Shown here in pieces: positions 1 to 5,620 of a stretch of DNA of 5,900 bases. The DNA is from an uncultured Bacteroidales bacterium (lineage in GTDB: Bacteria; Bacteroidota; Bacteroidia; Bacteroidales; Muribaculaceae). The position numbers and the translations under genes are program-made. The number at the start of each line of letters is the position of its first letter. The first letter of the stretch is position 1. The stretch is taken from assembly GCA_949123685.1 (NCBI GenBank), contig CASBHZ010000122.1, positions 1 to 5,900 on the forward strand, written 5' to 3'. The notes beneath the pieces are model-generated. The model worked only from the letters and a program-made list of their open reading frames with translations. It did not search any database and had not been told where the DNA came from.

Positions 1-49
1 ATCTACACAAGGCGACACACTCTTTCCCTACACGACGCTCTTCCGATCT
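1..49 (+). other. Illumina TruSeq/P5-side adapter remnant (not genomic)
   Basis: Positions 1-8 match the last bases of the P5 oligonucleotide. Positions 9-16 (AAGGCGAC) sit where an 8-base i5 index belongs, and 17-49 match the standard read-1 adapter that ends in CTCTTCCGATCT. The organism's DNA therefore begins at position 50. Any reading frame that uses base 49 or earlier is partly synthetic. This identification is by recall of the adapter sequence and is essentially certain. Confidence 0.98.
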
Positions 50-258
50 TGAAAAGAAATCTCATTCTTTTATTGGCTTTTTGCATTGTATGGGCGTTCA
101 CAGCTGTTATGTGCTATCTGTTAAACCTCATATTGGACCGAAATTGGTTTACTAATAGTTGGCAAGAATATGTTATAATAGGTTTTGCTGGTGCAATGGC
201 AGGTATCTTTGGTCCTATATTAGCAGCTTGGATTGGTAAATTCTTCAAAAATAAGTAG
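49..258 (+). CDS. Small two-helix membrane protein, hypothetical; start codon lost at the adapter junction
   Basis: This frame encodes about 69 residues and ends in TAG followed at once by TAA (256-261). I do not recognise the family. It shows two hydrophobic segments, about residues 5-28 and 41-63. They are joined by a short polar loop containing DRNWFTNSWQE, and the second is Gly/Ala-rich (GFAGAMAGIFGP). Both ends are basic (KR at the start, KFFKNK at the end), so by the positive-inside rule a hairpin with both termini in the cytoplasm is likely. The apparent TTG start takes its first T from the adapter. The genomic bases begin TG AAA AGA, so the natural codon was NTG, plausibly ATG, giving a start MKRNL. 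A longer protein whose upstream part was lost is also possible. It converges with the minus-strand genes to its right and is probably cargo of the mobile element. Small holin-like or immunity-like membrane proteins can look like this, but nothing specific supports either. Confidence 0.55.
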   Translation: MKRNLILLLAFCIVWAFTAVMCYLLNLILDRNWFTNSWQEYVIIGFAGAMAGIFGPILAAWIGKFFKNK

Positions 259-274
259 TAATTGTTCATAGAGT

Positions 275-434
275 TGCGGCACTCCCACTGCGCTTTCGTA
301 AACGTAGCTTATAATCTCCACCGTTTGGATTCTTATCGCTTTAGCGCTAACATTTACTTCAAATTCGCTATTAGGATGATGGCTATGCGGCACCGCCGCT
401 GGGCTATCGTGAATCGAGCCTTAGGTCTCGACCG
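275..434 (+). repeat. Degenerate direct duplication (copies 275-323 and 386-434) in a non-genic gap
   Basis: Two ungapped copies lie 111 bases apart and match at 34 of 49 positions by hand count. They share GCGGCAC at the left and CTC-ACCG at the right. A looser match continues after a small gap (TATCGC at 334-339 and 450-455). Between the copies is the perfect 10-base palindrome TTAGCGCTAA (341-350). The repeat occupies most of the 240-base space (259-498) between the left membrane-protein gene and the convergent minus-strand gene. An open plus-strand frame spans 262-543, with both copies in register and sharing residues R-H-x-x-x-A-x-V-N-x-A. However, the mismatches are not concentrated at third codon positions, so I do not call it a gene. 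A decayed gene, a structured RNA or a protein-binding array are alternatives. Confidence 0.5.
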
Positions 435-498
435 GAAGGCTTATATCCCTATCGCAAAGAAAACCTCGAAACCACCTATACGGCGGATCCGCGGATTT

Positions 499-915
499 TT
501 ATTCTCTCTCGTTGCTCCATTTCTTCCGTCTGCGCTTTTCTAACAGTGTTGCTGGAGTTTCCTCAAATAAGAACCGCAACCATTCTGGGCGTTTCTTATT
601 TGCATGAGGTTTTGAGACTTCGTGCCGTGTTACCGGCTTTTGCCATGGGTATAACGGCTCTCCGGTCTCTTTATGCTCGAACCTGCATGTTCCAGGATTC
701 CATTCATATTCATTGTAAGGTGGAGTCCGAGGTAAGGGTGGAGTCCAGTATCCTCCCTTCCACGGCTTACTTGGGTCATAGTAATACCACTTTCGACCAC
801 CATTCGTTGCCATCGACCATATAAAATTGCAGAAGAATACGATGATGGAGACTATCATCAATAAGACGATAATCTTCATTATCCAACTGAATATTACCCA
901 AAGAATACTATCCAT
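499..915 (-). CDS. Hypothetical single-pass membrane protein with Tyr/Trp/Pro-rich domain
   Basis: A 138-residue protein, assuming the ATG at 915-913; a second candidate start, MKIIVLL, is at 879. I do not recognise a named family. Residues about 4-34 form one long hydrophobic stretch, enough for a single membrane helix. After it comes an aromatic and proline-rich region (about residues 41-95: KWYYYDP, KPWKGGYW, YNEYEWNP, CRFEHKETGEPLYPW) and a strongly basic tail (EKRRRKKW). The first residues carry an Asp and the basic residues follow the helix, so the positive-inside rule puts the soluble part in the cytoplasm; this is inference. The ATG overlaps the stop of the upstream zinc-ribbon gene by 8 bases, which suggests translational coupling and a shared job. 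The frame stays open upstream to 1047, but that part lies over the neighbouring gene in another frame and has no protein-like character. It is likely accessory cargo next to the integrase. Confidence 0.7.
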   Translation of the reverse strand: MDSILWVIFSWIMKIIVLLMIVSIIVFFCNFIWSMATNGGRKWYYYDPSKPWKGGYWTPPLPRTPPYNEYEWNPGTCRFEHKETGEPLYPWQKPVTRHEVSKPHANKKRPEWLRFLFEETPATLLEKRRRKKWSNERE

Positions 916-1150
916 TGTGATATTCTTCTTTCTTATAACGCTGTCCGCAATCCTTACATACCCAATCCTTGAGTTTATCGAAGTCATCAGGTATGCAACA
1001 TCCGCCCAAGATAATTTCCCCACGGGCAGCGGCCTCAAAAGATTCATGCGACGGATAACCGTAGAGAATCAGAAGCGCTTGACCACCACGGCATTGACAC
1101 TTGCGGGACTTGCGCTTTTTGAGTATTATCGGGTTGTCTGACATATCCAT
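908..1150 (-). CDS. Small zinc-ribbon-like protein, unnamed family
   Basis: An 80-residue protein (78 if the second ATG, MSDN at 1144, is used). Six cysteines are arranged as C18-x-C20, C51-C52 and C65-x-x-C68-G, the last being a typical zinc-knuckle half (VCKDCGQRY). The middle holds LILYGYPSHESFEAAARG followed by EIILGGCC. From memory, this matches a widespread uncharacterised family of about 70-residue proteins with the pattern C-x-x-C, YGxP, FEAAxRGEIxLGGC, W-x-C-x-x-C. Here the first pair is spaced CxC instead of CxxC, which is unusual. Zinc binding is inferred from the cysteine pattern, and the role is unknown. The basic N-terminus (KKRKSRK) would allow nucleic-acid contact. The gene starts 67 bases after the integrase stop, has its own likely promoter box, and overlaps the following membrane-protein gene by 8 bases, so the two probably form a small operon. 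Confidence 0.75.
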   Translation of the reverse strand: MDMSDNPIILKKRKSRKCQCRGGQALLILYGYPSHESFEAAARGEIILGGCCIPDDFDKLKDWVCKDCGQRYKKEEYHNG

Positions 1151-1154
1151 AGAG

Positions 1155-1162
1155 CAAAATTA
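1155..1162 (-). promoter_or_regulatory. Putative Bacteroidetes -7 box (TAATTTTG) for the zinc-ribbon/membrane pair
   Basis: TAATTTTG on the minus strand fits the Bacteroidetes consensus TAnnTTTG exactly. It lies only 4 bases before the first ATG (1150), so transcription would begin at or just inside the first codons. That favours the second ATG (1144) or near-leaderless translation. No clear -33 TTTG is present at the usual distance. The position is instead occupied by the palindrome TGATTAAATCA. Confidence 0.4.
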
Positions 1163-1173
1163 CGAATTTTTTC

Positions 1174-1204
1174 TGATTAAATCATTCTCCGTGCTGATTT
1201 AATT
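1174..1204 (-). repeat. AT-rich inverted repeat upstream of the zinc-ribbon gene; possible operator
   Basis: TGATTAAATCA at 1174-1184 is a perfect 11-base palindrome. It also pairs with TGATTTAAT at 1195-1203 as a 9-bp stem, extended by one G-T pair at 1204, across a 10-base loop. No run of U follows on either strand, which argues against an intrinsic terminator for the integrase. Its position just upstream of the -7 box, in the -33 area, suits a regulator binding site. This is inference from position and symmetry only. Confidence 0.3.
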
Positions 1205-1217
1205 GATGTTTAACAAT

Positions 1218-2399
1218 TCAGTTCAGTTCCCACGCCGGTGAAAAATCAATCTTGAGATAGCCGCGCGTTATAGCATGCCCATTGGAATGGTTCATGCCGA
1301 ACGCCACATCCGACACCGAAGCACCACAATCATTCTGGGCTACCGTTCCCCATGTATGCCGGAAAGTATAGACGCAATAATAATCCTCCTTTTTTATCCC
1401 CATACTCCTGCACACCTGCTTTATGCCGGTATTTACATTGGCGCAGAAAGAATCCGAAGACGAAAACCTCTTGTGGAAATTGAAGAGATAGGGATCATCC
1501 CCGGCAGCAAGATACTTTTCAATCAACGGCTCGATTATAGGCTCCACTCGCATCTCGATATACGCTTCATCCGACCGTGATTTTCTGGTCTTCGCACGCT
1601 TATAGCATATCTTTCCGTTGCGGTAATCACCTTTACGCAAACCGTAAAGGTCAACAGTATTCATCCCGGCAAGGCAAAGAACCATCTTCGCCACATCACG
1701 TCCCAGTTCGGGCAACGGATCAATCATACGCGTTTCAGGAAGAGGAGCCGCGAAAAACAGCCTGCACTCCTCCGGACTGATGGCAATCTTCTCCGACCTG
1801 TCAGCCTGCGGTATCTTCACCCGTCCCCACGGATTGGTCTTGATACGGATATTGCCGCTGTCATAATCATTATACTCCATGACAGCAGCCTTGAACACCT
1901 GCCTCATACACACCGGATACATCTCCTTCGCCCTCCGCGTTGTCCCAAGTGCCACGATCCATTTATTGACAAAAGGGGAAGTCAGCATGCCGAACATAAT
2001 CCTTGTCGTTCCGGCAAACCGTTCCATATGTTGCAGAGCCAGCTTATAATTCTTGGCATTCCTCACCTGCCCGTTGTCAATCATCCGATCGATATGCACT
2101 CTCGCAAAATCGCTAAAACATATATCATCCTCGCCAGTCTTTAGATACTCCACAACTTCTGCAATAGTCCACTTGCTGATGTCCTTTTGGTTCAGACGCT
2201 GGTTGAACTCCAGTATCCGCTCCGAACACCAGTTAAGCACAAAAGGGTCATTTATCTCATTGGTCTTGGAGAGTTCATTTTTGGTAATCATCTTGTCAGT
2301 CTTGATATATCCATGCACCCTGTGATGGGTAACACGGATATAGACCTGCATAAATCCGTCCTTGCGCTCACCGCGCACAACTGCCTTAAAGTTTGCCAT
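1218..2399 (-). CDS. Tyrosine recombinase/integrase, Bacteroidetes type, complete
   Basis: A 393-residue site-specific recombinase, the usual length for integrases of Bacteroidetes conjugative and mobilisable elements. Residues about 1-85 form the arm-DNA-binding region and 94-200 the SAM-like core-binding domain. Residues about 206-393 form the catalytic domain. Visible active-site positions are the beta-hairpin Lys near K270 (KRAKTRK), YTFRH with R347/H348, H371 (MNHSNGH) and the probable nucleophile Y381 (TRGYLKID). The first catalytic arginine is replaced by Asn247 in AGMNTVDLYGL. From memory, this is a known variation of a Bacteroidetes clade (GxNxxDL), so the protein is probably active. 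The first box-II His is Tyr344. The enzyme would cut and rejoin the element's attachment sites. It points away from ppdK, and upstream of it lie GTACACAC repeats that may be its arm sites. The ATG at 2399 gives a sensible N-terminus. It marks the element end nearest the chromosome. Confidence 0.94.
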   Translation of the reverse strand: MANFKAVVRGERKDGFMQVYIRVTHHRVHGYIKTDKMITKNELSKTNEINDPFVLNWCSERILEFNQRLNQKDISKWTIAEVVEYLKTGEDDICFSDFARVHIDRMIDNGQVRNAKNYKLALQHMERFAGTTRIMFGMLTSPFVNKWIVALGTTRRAKEMYPVCMRQVFKAAVMEYNDYDSGNIRIKTNPWGRVKIPQADRSEKIAISPEECRLFFAAPLPETRMIDPLPELGRDVAKMVLCLAGMNTVDLYGLRKGDYRNGKICYKRAKTRKSRSDEAYIEMRVEPIIEPLIEKYLAAGDDPYLFNFHKRFSSSDSFCANVNTGIKQVCRSMGIKKEDYYCVYTFRHTWGTVAQNDCGASVSDVAFGMNHSNGHAITRGYLKIDFSPAWELN

Positions 2400-2480
2400 T
2401 GTCTATTCTATGTTTCAATATTTTGATGTTGATAAATTTCGTTGGCCTTACATCCTGCACAATTTCTGAAAGTTAACGCG

Positions 2481-2544
2481 GTACACACCTCTGTACACAC
2501 GCTGTACGCACCCTGCAAAAATGTGTGACACTTTCTGTACACAA
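2481..2544 (+). repeat. Phased GTACACAC direct repeats; candidate integrase arm-type sites
   Basis: GTACACAC occurs at 2481-2488 and 2493-2500, GTACGCAC at 2504-2511, and GTACACAA at 2537-2544; the last three are each preceded by CT. Start-to-start distances are 12, 11 and 33 bases, about one, one and three helical turns, so all would face the same side of the DNA. A small palindrome, GTGT-G-ACAC (2523-2531), lies between the third and fourth copies. The cluster is 82-145 bases upstream of the integrase start, between it and the chromosome. Arm-type sites of tyrosine recombinases are short phased direct repeats near attL, which fits. Operators for a regulator of int, or plasmid-like iterons, are alternatives. 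The repeats are seen directly; the role is inferred. Confidence 0.55.
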
Positions 2545-2597
2545 ATCAGCGCATTTATACTCACAAAGCGATGCCAAATGACCGAACCTCCCAAGAA

Positions 2598-2648
2598 CAG
2601 CTTAGGCTGCAACGCCCGTTTTCACAGGTCGTTGCAGCCTAAGTGCTG
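2598..2648 (-). terminator. Strong hairpin after ppdK; probable terminator lacking a U-tract
   Basis: CTTAGGCTGCAACG (2601-2614) and its exact reverse complement (2630-2643) form a perfect 14-bp stem. The loop is 15 bases, and a further CAG/CTG pairing (2598-2600 with 2646-2648) follows across a 2-base bulge. The hairpin begins 19-24 bases after the ppdK stop, where a terminator is expected. No U-run follows on either strand, so it may act as an RNA 3'-end stabiliser or weak bidirectional terminator. It could also be part of the integration site, since it sits between core gene and integrase. Confidence 0.6.
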
Positions 2649-2666
2649 GATTACGTTAAGTTACGC

Positions 2667-5384
2667 TTATTCTTCGATGGCAGCCTGCGCCGAAGCAACG
2701 CGGGCGATTGGCACGCGGAATGGTGAGCAGGATACATAATTCATGCCGAGGTTTGCACAGAATTTAACTGAGCTGGGTTCGCCTCCGTGTTCGCCACAGA
2801 TGCCGACTTTCAAGTCAGGACGAGTTGCACGACCTTTCTTAACACCCATCTCTACAAGCTGTCCTACACCTACTTGATCAAGAACTTCAAACGGATCAAC
2901 TTTGATGATACCATGTTCTTTATAGAATTTCAAGAATTTGGGAGCGTCGTCACGAGAGAAGCCGAATGTCATCTGTGTAAGGTCATTAGTACCGAATGAG
3001 AAGAACTCAGCTACCTCTGCGATCTCATTGGCTGTCAATGCTGCGCGGGGAACCTCGATCATTGTACCAACCTTATAGATCACGGTGTCTCCTTTCTCTT
3101 CGAATACTTTTGCGGCAGTGGTGTTAATAACATTTGCCTGATTCTGAAGCTCCTTGATAGAACCTACAAGGGGAACCATGATTTCAGGAAGAACCTTGAT
3201 GCCACGAGCTTTACAGTTGAGGGCAGCCTCAATGATTGCACGTGTCTGCATCTCTGTAATCTCAGGATATGTGATACCGAGACGGCAACCACGGTGACCA
3301 AGCATCGGGTTGAACTCTTCAAGTGAATCAACTTTTGCTTTAACTTCCTCAAGTGTCAGACCCATTTCTGTAGCAAGCTCCTTCTGAGTTGCAGTCTGAT
3401 GAGGAACGAACTCATGCAATGGAGGATCAAGCAGACGCACTGTCACACCGAAGCCGTCCATCGCCTCGAAAATACCTTCGAAGTCACCACGCTGCATAGG
3501 AAGCAATTTGGCAAGAGCCGCACGGCGTCCTTCTTCGTCTGAAGCAAGAATCATCTCGCGAACAGACTTGATACGGTCTCCCTCGAAGAACATATGTTCT
3601 GTGCGGCAAAGACCGATACCCTGAGCACCGAAGCGACGAGCCTGTTTTGCATCACGGGGCGAATCTGCGTTAGTACGGACAAGAGTCTTTGCAAATTTGT
3701 CAGAAAGATTCATTATTGCGCCAAAGTCGCCATCAAGTTCCGGCTCAGCTGTTGGAACCTGACCATCGTAAACGTCTCCGGTAGAACCGTTAAGAGAGAT
3801 CCAGTCACCCTCTTTGTAAACTTTTCCACCCATTTCTACGGTCTTCGCCTTGTAATCAACGAGGATTTCTCCTGCACCGGAAACGCAGCATTTTCCCATA
3901 CCGCGAGCAACCACTGCAGCGTGTGATGTCATACCACCACGCATTGTGAGGATACCCTGGGCAACTGCCATACCGCGCAAATCTTCAGGGGAAGTTTCGA
4001 TACGAACGAGAACAACTTTCTTCTTCTTCTCTGCCCATTCCTCCGCATCGTCAGCCTGGAATACGATCTGACCGGTTGCAGCACCGGGAGATGCAGGAAG
4101 ACCTTTAGCAACAACTTTTGCACGCTTCAAAGCATCTTTGTCAAATACCGGGTGGAGAAGCTCATCAAGTTTCTGAGGCTCTATGCGAAGGAGCGCAGTT
4201 TTCTCATCAATTTCACCTGCACGGAGAAGATCCATTGCGATCTTAACCATAGCGGCACCGGTACGTTTACCGTTACGGGTCTGGAGCATCCAGAGTTTGC
4301 CATCCTGGATTGTGAACTCCATATCCTGCATATCCTTATAATAGTCTTCAAGACGATTTGCGATTGCTATAAGTTCGGCTGCACAAACAGGCATTGATTC
4401 TTCAAGAGAAGGATATTTATCGCGACGCTCGTCTTCAGATATGCCCTGAAGTTTTGCCCAACGGCGTGAACCTTCGATTGTGATCTGCTGGGGAGTGCGC
4501 ACACCTGCAACAACATCTTCACCTTGAGCATTGATAAGGTACTCACCGTTGAAAATATTCTCACCTGTAGCAGCATCACGGCTAAATGCCACACCTGTAG
4601 CGGAATTGTTACCCATATTGCCATAAACCATAGCCTGAACATTAACGGCTGTTCCCCATTCTTCGGGAATCTGGTTCATGCGGCGATAAATAATGGCACG
4701 CTCATTCATCCAGCTGTCAAATACTGCGCAAATACCACCCCAGAGCTGCTCCCATGCAGATTCAGGGAAATCTTTGCCTGTATATTCTTTTACTGCTGCC
4801 TTGAAACGTTTTACAAGTTCCTTGAGGTCTTCAACATCAAGTTCATTATCGAATTTAATGCCCTTTTCCTCTTTTACTTGATCCATGATAGCCTCGAAAG
4901 GATCGATATCTGTTTTGCTCTTAGGTTTCATGCCGAGCACAACGTCACCGTACATCTGCACGAAACGGCGGTAGCTATCCCATGCGAAACGAGGATTGCC
5001 GCTCTTTTCTGCCATTGTTGCAACGGTTGCATCGTTCATACCGAGGTTGAGGACAGTATCCATCATACCGGGCATAGAGGCACGGGCACCTGAACGCACT
5101 GAAACCAAAAGAGGATTTGAAGAGTCGTCAAATTTATTACCAGTGAGTTTCTCTACGTGAGCTATTGCTTCCTCGACCTCATTCTTGATGTCTTCCACAA
5201 CTTTGTCACGTCCATATTGAGTATATTCTGTGCAGACTTCTGTGGTAATTGTGAATCCCGGAGGCACCGGCATTCCTAAAAGGTTCATCTCTGCAAGGTT
5301 TGCACCCTTGCCGCCAAGGAGATTTCTCATTGACGCATTACCTTCGGCTTTACCGTCACCGAACGTATAGACTTTTTTTGCCAT
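2667..5384 (-). CDS. ppdK: Pyruvate, phosphate dikinase, complete
   Basis: A 905-residue cytosolic enzyme that interconverts pyruvate + ATP + phosphate with PEP + AMP + diphosphate, linking glycolysis and gluconeogenesis in anaerobes. The N-terminal ATP-grasp region (about 1-375) shows GGKGANLAEM (24-33), SVRSGARASMPGMMDT (95-110), TGVAFSRDAATGE (263-275) and QTRNGKRTG (368-376). The swivelling phosphohistidine domain carries GGMTSHAAVVARG with catalytic His488; Thr486, two residues before it, is the position regulated by phosphorylation in plant and some bacterial homologues. The C-terminal PEP/pyruvate barrel has GLCRTEHMF (591-599), RLLDPPLHEF (650-659), MIEVPRAA (775-782), FGTNDLTQ (797-804) and GICGEHGGEP with catalytic Cys863. 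All key residues are present and the length suits Bacteroidales PPDK, slightly longer than the roughly 874 residues of Clostridium symbiosum. The start MAKKVYTFGDG is the family's usual one. It is read alone, divergent from an rRNA methyltransferase gene, behind a leader of about 190 bases, and ends before a strong hairpin. Confidence 0.98.
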   Translation of the reverse strand: MAKKVYTFGDGKAEGNASMRNLLGGKGANLAEMNLLGMPVPPGFTITTEVCTEYTQYGRDKVVEDIKNEVEEAIAHVEKLTGNKFDDSSNPLLVSVRSGARASMPGMMDTVLNLGMNDATVATMAEKSGNPRFAWDSYRRFVQMYGDVVLGMKPKSKTDIDPFEAIMDQVKEEKGIKFDNELDVEDLKELVKRFKAAVKEYTGKDFPESAWEQLWGGICAVFDSWMNERAIIYRRMNQIPEEWGTAVNVQAMVYGNMGNNSATGVAFSRDAATGENIFNGEYLINAQGEDVVAGVRTPQQITIEGSRRWAKLQGISEDERRDKYPSLEESMPVCAAELIAIANRLEDYYKDMQDMEFTIQDGKLWMLQTRNGKRTGAAMVKIAMDLLRAGEIDEKTALLRIEPQKLDELLHPVFDKDALKRAKVVAKGLPASPGAATGQIVFQADDAEEWAEKKKKVVLVRIETSPEDLRGMAVAQGILTMRGGMTSHAAVVARGMGKCCVSGAGEILVDYKAKTVEMGGKVYKEGDWISLNGSTGDVYDGQVPTAEPELDGDFGAIMNLSDKFAKTLVRTNADSPRDAKQARRFGAQGIGLCRTEHMFFEGDRIKSVREMILASDEEGRRAALAKLLPMQRGDFEGIFEAMDGFGVTVRLLDPPLHEFVPHQTATQKELATEMGLTLEEVKAKVDSLEEFNPMLGHRGCRLGITYPEITEMQTRAIIEAALNCKARGIKVLPEIMVPLVGSIKELQNQANVINTTAAKVFEEKGDTVIYKVGTMIEVPRAALTANEIAEVAEFFSFGTNDLTQMTFGFSRDDAPKFLKFYKEHGIIKVDPFEVLDQVGVGQLVEMGVKKGRATRPDLKVGICGEHGGEPSSVKFCANLGMNYVSCSPFRVPIARVASAQAAIEE

Positions 5385-5546
5385 AGAGGTTATTAAATTA
5401 ATTATGTCTTAATAAAAAATTCTTTTTTCTATATCCAAGTATAGTTGTGTTTTTAATGGTTGATTACAGGATTTTAACTTAACAAGGTCAATGAGCCATC
5501 AATAGTTAAAAAAACCTAAACCACATGCAAAATACGCCGTATAATC

Positions 5547-5570
5547 TCATAAATCATACCACGTCTTCAT
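5547..5570 (-). other. Possible 7-codon upstream ORF in the ppdK leader
   Basis: On the minus strand, ATG at 5570 opens a frame reading MKTWYDL and ending in TGA at 5549-5547. It would begin about 6 bases after the transcription start predicted from the -7 box at 5583-5590. Such a short frame can arise by chance in AT-rich DNA. The imperfect evidence is its position at the very start of the leader and a nearby 11-base palindrome, ATACG-C-CGTAT (5532-5542). Confidence 0.15.
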
Positions 5571-5582
5571 ACTTAGCAACTG

Positions 5583-5590
5583 CAAATATA
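5583..5590 (-). promoter_or_regulatory. Putative -7 box (TATATTTG) of the ppdK promoter
   Basis: The minus strand reads TATATTTGCAG, an exact match to TAnnTTTG. Transcription would start near 5576, giving a ppdK leader of about 190 bases. No obvious -33 TTTG is seen at the standard spacing; the place it should occupy (about 5610) lies against the opposing promoter box. The rest of the 391-base gap (5385-5775) is AT-rich leader sequence with no gene that I can support. Confidence 0.5.
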
Positions 5591-5612
5591 CAAATTTGTT
5601 GTTAATTTTTAG

Positions 5613-5620
5613 TATTTTTG
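5613..5620 (+). promoter_or_regulatory. Putative -7 box (TATTTTTG) of the rlmD promoter
   Basis: TATTTTTG followed by CACC is an exact TAnnTTTG match in the form often seen before Bacteroidales genes. A TTTG at 5595-5598 lies upstream with a 14-base gap, shorter than the usual spacing of about 19, so the -33 element is doubtful. Predicted transcription starts near 5626, leaving a leader of about 150 bases before the ATG at 5776. The leader has a weak 7-bp pairing, ATCTGAT (5688-5694) with ATCAGAT (5726-5732), of no clear role. Confidence 0.5.

Noticed and set aside
275..434. Duplicated sequence as a diversity-generating retroelement template/variable repeat pair
   Set aside because: Eight of the 15 mismatches have no adenine in either copy on the plus strand, and eight have none on the minus strand. 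They therefore do not follow adenine-specific mutagenesis, and no reverse transcriptase is in the window.
916..1047. N-terminal extension of the membrane protein to a start at 1047
   Set aside because: The extra 44 residues are the out-of-frame reading of the zinc-ribbon gene. The ATG at 915 overlapping that gene's stop is a more natural start.
546..1141. Two plus-strand open frames at 546-824 and 827-1141
   Set aside because: They lie opposite the minus-strand membrane-protein and zinc-ribbon genes, whose sequences show clear protein features; the plus frames show none.
2481..2544. GTACACAC repeats as a CRISPR array
   Set aside because: The units are 8-12 bases with almost no spacer, far too short for CRISPR repeats and spacers, and no cas gene is present.
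2400..2666. tRNA gene as integration target next to the integrase
   Set aside because: No cloverleaf or T-arm (GGTTCRA-like) sequence could be found. The only strong stem is the single 14-bp hairpin.
2521..2739. 72-codon plus-strand frame over the element/ppdK junction
   Set aside because: It runs through the repeat cluster, the hairpin and the 3' end of ppdK on the opposite strand, with no protein-like features.
4524..5093. 189-codon plus-strand frame inside ppdK
   Set aside because: It is antisense to the well-conserved ATP-grasp region of ppdK and is explained by that gene's codon use; its cysteine-rich translation matches no family I know.
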